In this document: in pieces, positions 1-5,684 of the stretch
Layout of the letters: each line of letters begins with the position of its first letter
Numbering within the stretch: the stretch's first letter is position 1
Source of the DNA: Flexilinea sp.
GTDB taxonomy: Bacteria > Chloroflexota > Anaerolineae > Anaerolineales > Anaerolineaceae
Length of the DNA stretch: 43,526 bases
Direction: 5' to 3'
Assembly: GCA_026645735.1 (NCBI GenBank)
Contig: JAPKMT010000027.1
Span: forward strand, 1 to 43,526
Translations under genes and position numbers: made by a program
Notes under the pieces: generated by a model
Told to the model about the DNA's origin: nothing
The model's input: only the letters and a program-made list of their open reading frames with translations
The model's database searches: none

Positions 1-366
1 TGAGGATAAGAGGATAAACAAGTTTCCGGAACGGCATAATTCATCGCTCCATTCGTGAATGCGGATATCCATGTGGTTTAGCGGATGATTCCAGAACTGC
101 TGCAGAAGGCGATCCTCTGGCTCTCGATCTGTTTTGAAAGTGATGCCTTTTCCGATGATATATTGTGTTGTGAGGGAGACAATTCTGCGCGCTAGCGGAT
201 TTTCTCGCCAGGCAGTAAGCGAATCTTCAATCGTCTCCTGCAGGTTCCAGCGTGGTCTTTCGCGGATTGCCTGCGGTACAGTGCCGACAAAAAATTCCGG
301 ATCTGCAGCGGTATCATGAATGCCAAGCCATTCACGGATGATCTTTTTTGGATGGATGACGGCCAT
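1..366 (-). CDS. phage portal-like protein, N-terminal part (cut by window edge)
   Basis: An open frame of 122 codons starts at ATG 366 and runs without a stop to base 1, so the gene continues to the left. The product resembles the N-terminal region of phage portal proteins: a stretch around residues 50-66 (WRENPLARRIVSLTTQYIIG) and then FWNHPLN and EWSDELCRSGNLF near residues 90-118, a pattern seen in portal proteins that tile the DNA channel of the capsid. A GGAGG lies about 13 bases before the ATG, rather far for a ribosome site. The gene has its own promoter and operator just upstream. It fits the terminase and endolysin genes further right on the same strand. The family assignment is by recognition of sequence pattern only; no structure or search supports it here. 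Confidence 0.6.
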   Translation of the reverse strand, partial: MAVIHPKKIIREWLGIHDTAADPEFFVGTVPQAIRERPRWNLQETIEDSLTAWRENPLARRIVSLTTQYIIGKGITFKTDREPEDRLLQQFWNHPLNHMDIRIHEWSDELCRSGNLFILLSS

Positions 367-389
367 TTTTCTCTTTTCCCCTCCATATT

Positions 390-457
390 AATAGAATATA
401 AGTTCTAATTCATTGTAAACAGTTTATGCGGCTGATGACAACTACCAATTCTGGCAG
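390..457 (-). promoter_or_regulatory. promoter and dyad operator of the portal-like gene
   Basis: Read on the minus strand: dyad CTGCCA-N4-TGGTAG (457-442), directly followed by -35 TTGTCA (441-436), an 18-base spacer, -10 TACAAT (417-412), then the conserved stretch TAGAACTTATATTCTATT (407-390). The same arrangement occurs at 5433-5367 before another phage-like gene, with the dyad touching the -35 box in both. A repressor or activator shared by the two units is the simplest reading. Confidence 0.5.
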
Positions 458-496
458 CCCGGGATAAATCGAGCGATGGATTTGCAGAGAGAGATT

Positions 497-574
497 TTGT
501 TGTTATGTTGTTGTTGCGCTTCGCGCAACAACAACATAACAACAATTATTCCTTTTCATATTTAGAATTGCTGG
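497..574. repeat. palindromic hairpin element, copy 1
   Basis: Two perfect 23-base inverted arms (497-519 and 523-545) enclose a TTC triloop; the apex is GTTGCGC-TTC-GCGCAAC. The right flank (546-574) carries the outer-arm sequence TTTCATATTTAGAATTGCTGG that recurs at other copies; no left outer arm is visible here. It lies between the portal-like gene promoter and the padR promoter. Confidence 0.85.
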
Positions 575-577
575 TAC

Positions 578-606
578 TTGACATACTGTGTATAACATAG
601 TAATAT
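578..606 (+). promoter_or_regulatory. padR promoter with overlapping PadR-type operator
   Basis: TTGACA (578-583), a 17-base spacer and TAATAT (601-606) form a near-consensus sigma-70 promoter. The spacer and -10 contain the dyad TACTGTGT-ATA-ACATAGTA (584-602, 7 of 8 arm positions paired), which contains the TGT...ACA core typical of PadR operators. Autorepression by the next gene is likely. Confidence 0.65.
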
Positions 607-623
607 ATAACAAAAGGTGATAT

Positions 624-956
624 ATGGAAATAAATGATGCAGTTCAAAGTATATTGTCTGAGTTAAGACGGGGGGTCATCGTGATCGCCGTCCTCAGTCA
701 ATTGAAGGAAGAACAATACGGCTACTCACTCCTGAAACTGCTCGCAGATCAGGGGATGGACATCGATCAGGGAACGCTGTATCCGCTGCTGCGCCGTCTT
801 GAATCGCAGGGATTGCTTCAATCCAACTGGCGAATTGAAGATGATTCTCACCCGCGGCGTTATTATGTGATCAGTTCTGCCGGCAAGGATGCGTTTGTCC
901 GTCTGATGGATGAATGGAACCAGATAGTCGGCACGGTTCAAAAAATGCTTTTGTGA
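624..956 (+). CDS. PadR family transcriptional regulator
   Basis: A 110-residue protein with the PadR winged helix: an N-terminal helix, then LKEEQYGYSLLKLL, the recognition-helix region QGTLYPLLRRLESQGLL and a wing ending in PRRYYVIS. The short C-terminal helix after about residue 85 is the dimerisation helix of the short (subfamily 2) PadR proteins. PadR proteins are repressors whose DNA binding is relieved by ligands or stress. AAGGTGA precedes the ATG at good distance. The next gene follows after 16 bases, so the two form an operon; PadR plus HAAS-domain membrane protein is a recurrent pair. A PadR-type dyad overlaps its own promoter, which points to autoregulation. Family assignment is secure; the effector is unknown. 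Confidence 0.92.
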   Translation: MEINDAVQSILSELRRGVIVIAVLSQLKEEQYGYSLLKLLADQGMDIDQGTLYPLLRRLESQGLLQSNWRIEDDSHPRRYYVISSAGKDAFVRLMDEWNQIVGTVQKMLL

Positions 957-972
957 AATTGAAGGAGTTGGA

Positions 973-1971
973 ATGATCATTCTGGATCGTTATATTGAGG
1001 AAATCGGCAAACATCTGCCGCGCAGGAATCGTTCGGATATTCAAAAAGAAATTCGTTCCACGATTGAGGATATTCTGGAGGATCGTACATCCCAGACAGG
1101 CATCCCGTTGGATGATCATCTGGTTCAGGAAGTATTGAAAGAATACGGAGCACCTTCCAAAGTAGCTGCATCCTATCTGCCAGCCCGATATTTGATTGGT
1201 CCGCGGATGTATCCTTTTTTCATTCTGGTGTTGCGGATCGTCCTTTCCGTTCTTCTGACACTTGCGCTGGTTCGTCTGGGATTCGCATTATTCAAAGATC
1301 CGCTTTCCTGGACAGCTTTCCTGAAAATACTGGGACAGCACGCTCTGAGTTTCCTTACGGCAATTCTTTCGGCTTTTGGGAATATTGTCCTGGTTTTTGC
1401 CATTCTGGAGCGTGCCGCTCCGGCTTCACGTTTTGAGATGGAAGAAGAGAAATGGAATCCTTCTGAATTGAATTCCGAACCCGACCCGGACAAGGTCAGC
1501 CGAGTTGAACTGATTTTTGAAGTTCTTTTTACAATGTTGGGGCTGGCATTGTTTAATTTTTTCCCTGGTTTTCCGAAGTTCGAATGGATCAGCGGAGATA
1601 CCTGGATCAGTATACCCGGTTTTTCGGAGGCTTTTTTCCAGTATTTGCCCTGGATTAATGTCCTGTTCTTCTTGCAACTGGCGATTGATCTGGTATTAAT
1701 CCGGGAAGGAATATGGCGGACTGTAACACGAATACTGTATATCATCATTGAAAGTGGTTTTGTCGCGCTGGCTTGTGTGATGTTAGTCGGACCTTCCCTG
1801 ATCGATTTGAATGTACAGCACTTTCAGTCAATTTTTGGTGAATCTTCAGAGACAATTATCACCTTGTTCAGTCGATTGCCGCATATGGTCCTGATCATTT
1901 TGATCATTATCCAATCCATTGAAGTCGTGAAAATGATTTGGAAAATGCTCAGTCATTCGAAAACCGCGTAG
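973..1971 (+). CDS. HAAS-domain integral membrane protein
   Basis: A 332-residue protein in two parts. The first 75 residues form a helical HAAS-like (DUF1700-type) domain: YIEEIGKHLPRRNRSDIQKEI, then VLKEYGAPSKVAASYL, which is the usual partner module encoded next to PadR regulators. The rest is hydrophobic, with about seven candidate membrane segments (for example near residues 80-105, 120-145, 180-200, 225-245, 250-275 and 300-322). An acidic loop sits near residues 150-175. Such proteins are thought to sense or transmit envelope signals, but no function is established. It is cotranscribed with padR. A palindromic hairpin element lies downstream, between it and the convergent endolysin gene. 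Confidence 0.75.
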   Translation: MIILDRYIEEIGKHLPRRNRSDIQKEIRSTIEDILEDRTSQTGIPLDDHLVQEVLKEYGAPSKVAASYLPARYLIGPRMYPFFILVLRIVLSVLLTLALVRLGFALFKDPLSWTAFLKILGQHALSFLTAILSAFGNIVLVFAILERAAPASRFEMEEEKWNPSELNSEPDPDKVSRVELIFEVLFTMLGLALFNFFPGFPKFEWISGDTWISIPGFSEAFFQYLPWINVLFFLQLAIDLVLIREGIWRTVTRILYIIIESGFVALACVMLVGPSLIDLNVQHFQSIFGESSETIITLFSRLPHMVLIILIIIQSIEVVKMIWKMLSHSKTA

Positions 1972-2041
1972 GAATCGTGCAACGCTTCTATTCTTATGCA
2001 TAATTTAAAAACAGAAGCACTGCAATTGCTCTCATTCTTAA

Positions 2042-2160
2042 GCGGTTCGAAATATGGGAAGAATTATTTGTTGTTGTGTTATTTTTGCGCTCTGCGCAAA
2101 AATAACACAACAACAAGTTTTCTCGATTGATTCGAAAGGTTGGTTCATATTTTGAATGAC
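2042..2160. repeat. palindromic hairpin element, copy 2
   Basis: Perfect 23-base arms (2068-2090, 2094-2116) around a TCT loop, apex TTTTTGCGC-TCT-GCGCAAAAA. The left flank holds TTCGAAATATGG (2046-2057). The right flank (2117-2160) matches the right flank of copy 6 at 20905-20949 closely (CTCGATTGATTCGAAAGG, then ATATTTTGAATG). It sits between two convergent gene ends. Confidence 0.85.
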
Positions 2161-2245
2161 TGTGAAAAAACTGGATTTGTGTAAAAAAAATTACAGGTAC
2201 ACATGAGAATTAAACCGGTCGGGCTATGTTTCCATCCGGTTTTCG

Positions 2246-2902
2246 TTAGGCATCCTTAGCAGGATCCTCATCGAAAGGCCGCATAAAAATTTCGTTATCA
2301 TATTTCATAGCAGCCCAGTGCCCGCTGCTGATTTGAATCCAGCAGGATTCCGATCGTTCCTCTTCGGCAAGGGTTGTGCCTCGCATTAATTGGTCGCAGA
2401 CGGGAAAATGAATGCCGGGACCGCTGCGAACATTCAGTACATCGCAGAGTACCTGCCATTGAGCCATTCCTGACTTTTTGCCATTGCCATCGGATGTGGC
2501 AGGCTGTCCGATTCCATGGGTTCGATCCAGATAAGGCTGAGGATCAATCGGTTTATTTTCACAACGCATCTCAAAATGTAGATGCGGCCCGGTCGAATTA
2601 CCGCTGTTGCCACTGTAACCAATCATCTGATTCTGCAGGACAGGATCACCTGTGGAAACAATAATCCCGGAAAGATGGGCGTACAGGGTTTGGAAACCTT
2701 CTCTATGATTAAGAAGGACATAATTTCCATAGGGTGTTGTGCTGTAATCGGCCAATGCCACATCGCCCGTTTCTGATGCCTGGACAGGTGTACCGGAACA
2801 TAGCGCATAGTCAATTCCAGTATGTCCCCCGGGATTGGTGATTTTCTCGCCAAATTTCTGTGTGATATGACCGATACCCGAATATGGTTTTTGAAATTCC
2901 AT
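2246..2902 (-). CDS. M23 peptidase with SH3b domain, probable phage endolysin
   Basis: A 218-residue cell-wall hydrolase. Residues 1-130 are a LytM/M23 zinc endopeptidase: H27 and D31 in HTGID, H76 in YAHLS, and H107/H109 in GPHLHFE give the complete metal and catalytic set for cutting peptidoglycan cross-links. After a linker, residues 148-205 form a bacterial SH3 domain (VLNVRSGPG) for wall binding. No signal peptide or membrane segment is visible, as expected of an endolysin released through a holin, and an XhlA-like gene lies upstream in the same direction. AGGAGG stands 7 bases before the ATG. The gene follows the terminase gene on the same strand, with a degenerate palindromic element between them. 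Confidence 0.85.
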   Translation of the reverse strand: MEFQKPYSGIGHITQKFGEKITNPGGHTGIDYALCSGTPVQASETGDVALADYSTTPYGNYVLLNHREGFQTLYAHLSGIIVSTGDPVLQNQMIGYSGNSGNSTGPHLHFEMRCENKPIDPQPYLDRTHGIGQPATSDGNGKKSGMAQWQVLCDVLNVRSGPGIHFPVCDQLMRGTTLAEEERSESCWIQISSGHWAAMKYDNEIFMRPFDEDPAKDA

Positions 2903-2923
2903 TTTTTTCTCCTCCTAAAAACC

Positions 2924-3001
2924 GTTAATTCGAAATTTGAAAAAGCCTTTTGAGAAAAACAACACAACATCAAACAATCCCTCTTCTATTTCGAATTGTT
3001 G
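2924..3001. repeat. degenerate palindromic element
   Basis: Outer arms remain (TTAATTCGAAATTTGA at 2925-2940 and CTATTTCGAATTGTTG at 2986-3001), and a right-arm remnant CAACACAACATCAAACAA lies between them, but the left inner arm and the GCGC apex are lost. It looks like a decayed copy of the hairpin family. Confidence 0.6.
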
Positions 3002-3002
3002 T

Positions 3003-4589
3003 CTAAAAACCTTTATCCAAATCTTTCAATGGATCAGAACCGGGAATGATGAACGTCTCGAATGGTTCACTGATCAAGTCATGATCCAGGCAGGCGGCTA
3101 ATGCTGCACTGAAAACCAGATCATCGTGTACAGCTTCTCCGCTGATTGGATCCCTGGCGCCTTCTGCTGCACCCCAGCGCATCAATCTGGCTGGTCCCGG
3201 AAGGATCTCCGATTGACAGGATCGTAATTGATGAAAAAAAAGTGTTTGCAGCGCTGATTGATCAGTCCCGATTTTCTCAGAGGATGCTTTGTATTCTTTC
3301 CAGCGGCCGGAGTCGATGATCGCTAAAAAATCCCATCCCAGTTTACTTTTTGAGGCTGCGGAAAATGTGAATGGAATGACGCGCGAAGCTCCTGTTATGC
3401 GGATCAAAAAACTGGAAAGACCGGCACCGATTCCTGTGGCATCGATCATGATTCGTCTGGGATCCCAGCTGCTGATCATCTCTTTCAATCGCTCATATTG
3501 TTCACTGAGGGGAACGTTGGTCCAAAGGATGCGCTGCAGGACTGACCAAATCGGCAGTATGGAATTCTCCTGTGAGAATTCTGATGACTCGTTTGCATAG
3601 GATATGTTGCAAATGGTAATCGCAGTGGAATCACGCCGAGCGACAGGCTCCGGACTTTCGGTGTGTTTTGTGGAGGATTCATCCGCTCCGGCCACATCAA
3701 TCAGTATGACAATCCAATCTGCAGGCTGCGGGACAGACTGCGGAGGATGATGACCCAGCATCGATTGAATCCGCTCTTCGTGAAACAACTGTTTTTCGCC
3801 TTTGAATTCCTCACAAAAGTATTGCGTTCGGATCATCGGATGCTGTCTCCCCAGTTTTCTGACTTGCTCTTGCACAAAGAGACCGTAGGCAGGCACCTCT
3901 GCCGAGACAATATCTGCATCGATGCAAAAGGTGCATTGCTGCGCCAAGTTGCCCGATTGAAAAGATTCCTGCTCGTATTTTCGGGCGGCCACAAGCTCAC
4001 GGGCGAGCAGTGTATCCGCTGTCCAGGCGGTTCCCCAAAAAACGCGGGTGCTGTTGCGGGAAGCTGCCATTGGTGCGATATCACGCTCATACTTTGAGAT
4101 GAGCACATCCTGCGCTTCGTCCACTTCCAAAAGCAGACTGGCAGTGGCTCCGACAATGTTTGATTCCGGTGCGCCGCTCAGAAACAGCATGCGGGCTTCT
4201 CCGATACGATAGATATAACCGGACTCTTTTTGCCATAAATCCTTTGTGATGATGTTCCGCCGCAGCGTGCTTTCGAGTCTGCGCATGGCATTCAGGCTTT
4301 GAGGCTTCCAGGTCGGGCTGATTTTTACAATTTCTCCTCCACTCTGGGAAAACAACATCAGCAGATAGGTTTCTATCTGTGCCTGCAGCTCATTCTTGCC
4401 GCTCTGGCGCGGGAACATCACCACAAACGATCTGCCTTCCTGATGGATCACGGAAGAGACAATGGCTTCTGCGGCTTTGCACTGGTATTTTCTCAGCCGA
4501 ATCCCGGAGAAGGTATCCGTAAAAACCGTGACGTTTGAAAACGCTTCTTTTAGCGATGAAACCAGATCTGACTGGCTTCCGATTTTCAT
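3003..4589 (-). CDS. phage terminase large subunit
   Basis: The DNA-packaging motor protein of tailed phages, about 528 residues. The ATPase half shows Walker A PRQSGKNE (K65) and Walker B LLLEVDEAQD (D157, E158). The nuclease half shows the three acidic clusters of the RNase-H-like fold: LIDVAGAD (D298), IMIDATGIG (D383) and VHDDLVFS (D489/D490). All key residues are present, so it may be functional. I chose ATG 4589 because it overlaps the stop of the upstream gene as ATGA, which suggests translational coupling; an in-frame ATG at 4658 would add 23 residues. No small terminase subunit, protease or capsid gene is recognisable next to it, so the packaging genes are either rearranged or incomplete. 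Confidence 0.88.
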   Translation of the reverse strand: MKIGSQSDLVSSLKEAFSNVTVFTDTFSGIRLRKYQCKAAEAIVSSVIHQEGRSFVVMFPRQSGKNELQAQIETYLLMLFSQSGGEIVKISPTWKPQSLNAMRRLESTLRRNIITKDLWQKESGYIYRIGEARMLFLSGAPESNIVGATASLLLEVDEAQDVLISKYERDIAPMAASRNSTRVFWGTAWTADTLLARELVAARKYEQESFQSGNLAQQCTFCIDADIVSAEVPAYGLFVQEQVRKLGRQHPMIRTQYFCEEFKGEKQLFHEERIQSMLGHHPPQSVPQPADWIVILIDVAGADESSTKHTESPEPVARRDSTAITICNISYANESSEFSQENSILPIWSVLQRILWTNVPLSEQYERLKEMISSWDPRRIMIDATGIGAGLSSFLIRITGASRVIPFTFSAASKSKLGWDFLAIIDSGRWKEYKASSEKIGTDQSALQTLFFHQLRSCQSEILPGPARLMRWGAAEGARDPISGEAVHDDLVFSAALAACLDHDLISEPFETFIIPGSDPLKDLDKGF

Positions 4590-4852
4590 GCAAAAAAAGT
4601 TCGAATCAGCGCTGTGATCGACAATAATGCAGATCCGCCGCTGGATAATGTGCTCCATAATCGAAATTGAGTTACTCCATTGGTCGCATCCCGCAGTCTT
4701 GTTTCATGATCCAGCGATTGTTTTTCCAGCACTTCGATGTGGTGGCCGATCATTTCACGATGGTGGCCTATCTCAGTCCGTAATGCATTGATCTCATTTT
4801 GAATCAGATCGAGCGTGTGTGTCAATTGTTCGTATAGCAGTTCATTTTCCAT
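4586..4852 (-). CDS. XhlA-like holin accessory protein
   Basis: An 88-residue protein: an N-terminal heptad-rich helix (LTHTLDLIQNEINALRTEI and onward to about residue 60) followed by one C-terminal hydrophobic segment (about residues 67-86, LSSGGSALLSITALIRTFF). This layout matches XhlA/hemolysin-like proteins that associate with holins and bring endolysin to the membrane. The start at 4852 is set by AAGGAGA six bases upstream; a longer frame to 4927 lacks such a site. Its stop overlaps the terminase start (ATGA). Together with the M23 enzyme it would make a lysis set. The family call rests on size and topology, so it is moderate. Confidence 0.6.
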   Translation of the reverse strand: MENELLYEQLTHTLDLIQNEINALRTEIGHHREMIGHHIEVLEKQSLDHETRLRDATNGVTQFRLWSTLSSGGSALLSITALIRTFFA

Positions 4853-4949
4853 AATGGCTCTCCTTTTTCTGGTAGATTGCTCCTGTCTGTCAGACCATTT
4901 TTCTATTGAAAAAATAATTTCATTCAATCAACACTGCGTAGCTGCCGAT

Positions 4950-5073
4950 CAGTAATTCGAAATTTGACAATGCTTATTGAATCGATCAAGGAACTTTGTT
5001 GTTCTTATGGTTTTGCGCTTCGCGCAAAACCATAAGAACAACAATTAATTCTTTTCATATTTCGAATTGCTGG
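4950..5073. repeat. palindromic hairpin element, copy 3 (complete)
   Basis: The most complete copy. Outer arms CAGTAATTCGAAATTTGA (4950-4967) and TCATATTTCGAATTGCTG (5055-5072) flank perfect 23-base inner arms (4996-5018, 5022-5044) with apex GGTTTTGCGC-TTC-GCGCAAAACC. It lies between the 3' end of the 5081-5341 gene and the start of the XhlA-like gene. Confidence 0.88.
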
Positions 5074-5080
5074 CTGCTGA

Positions 5081-5341
5081 TTAAATGGATTGTTCTTTTC
5101 GAATTTCCCGCAGTACCTGATTCAGAACGCTGCTTAATTGATTGTTGTTATCTCCTTCCAATTTTCGCTGCTGTTCGATCAGATTCGCAATCCGCGAACA
5201 TGTCTTCCCCAGTGTGTCCAAAAGTTTCAGCTGTTCGTTGAGCGGGCGTTCTTCATCCGTCAAACGGTCAACAGCGTCCAGTTGTTTTCCCAGCATCGCA
5301 ATCAGTGTTTCGATGTCATAATTGTTTTTTGTGCGTGCCAT
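5081..5341 (-). CDS. small helical protein of unknown function, phage-associated
   Basis: An 86-residue, highly charged, all-helical protein (MARTKNNYDIETLIAMLGKQ, then a long amphipathic stretch with many E, K, Q and L). I do not recognise a family. Its position ahead of the XhlA-like and terminase genes and its charged helical character would suit a small terminase subunit or a scaffold-like phage protein, but nothing in the sequence proves it. Its promoter carries the same dyad as the portal-like gene promoter. The ribosome site is weak: AGAGGAG is 15 bases from the ATG. Confidence 0.6.
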   Translation of the reverse strand: MARTKNNYDIETLIAMLGKQLDAVDRLTDEERPLNEQLKLLDTLGKTCSRIANLIEQQRKLEGDNNNQLSSVLNQVLREIRKEQSI

Positions 5342-5366
5342 TGACGTATCGGATCACTCCTCTCAA

Positions 5367-5433
5367 AATAGAATAAAAGTTCTATAATACTATAGCAGAT
5401 CGACGTCAATACATCAACTACCAAAAATGGCAG
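5367..5433 (-). promoter_or_regulatory. promoter and dyad operator of the small phage-associated gene
   Basis: On the minus strand: dyad CTGCCA-TTTT-TGGTAG (5433-5418), adjoining -35 TTGATG (5417-5412), a 17-base spacer, -10 TATAGT (5394-5389), then TAGAACTTTTATTCTATT (5384-5367). An alternative pair TTGACG/TATAGA lies a few bases downstream. Apart from the spacer sequence it duplicates the control region at 390-457. Confidence 0.5.
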
Positions 5434-5583
5434 TGGATCATAGAATCAACCGGTTTCGTTCTTGTTTTACGCGGAAATTCAGCCAAAAATTCTAATTGCA
5501 AGCTCAAAGGGCGCGGGAAAATGCTGAAAACCATTTCGATTGAAATAAACAGGAATGTATCTGCAGGAATTCCTTTTTTAGAT

Positions 5584-5599
5584 TGGCACGAAAATTGCT
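5584..5599 (+). promoter_or_regulatory. sigma-54-type (-24/-12) promoter sequence
   Basis: TGGCACGAAAATTGCT matches the RpoN consensus TGGCACG-N4-TTGCW at every fixed position. It is about 85 bases before the start of the subtilisin-sortase gene and on its strand. No enhancer-binding protein gene is in the window, and whether this organism has RpoN is unknown. Confidence 0.45.
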
Positions 5600-5684
5600 T
5601 AATTAATAGTATGAATTTAACTAAAAAATCAGCAAAAAATGGCTGGGTTTACTCCCGATATATTTTTTGAAAGTGAAAATCCTG

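Noticed and set aside
1173..1748. Minus-strand open frame of 191 codons
   Set aside because: It is the shadow of the HAAS membrane protein gene, rich in Arg and Ser as expected of antisense to hydrophobic codons.
2212..2242. AAACCGG/CCGGTTT stem as a terminator between convergent genes
   Set aside because: The arms are only 7 bp, the loop is long and no proper T run follows in either direction.
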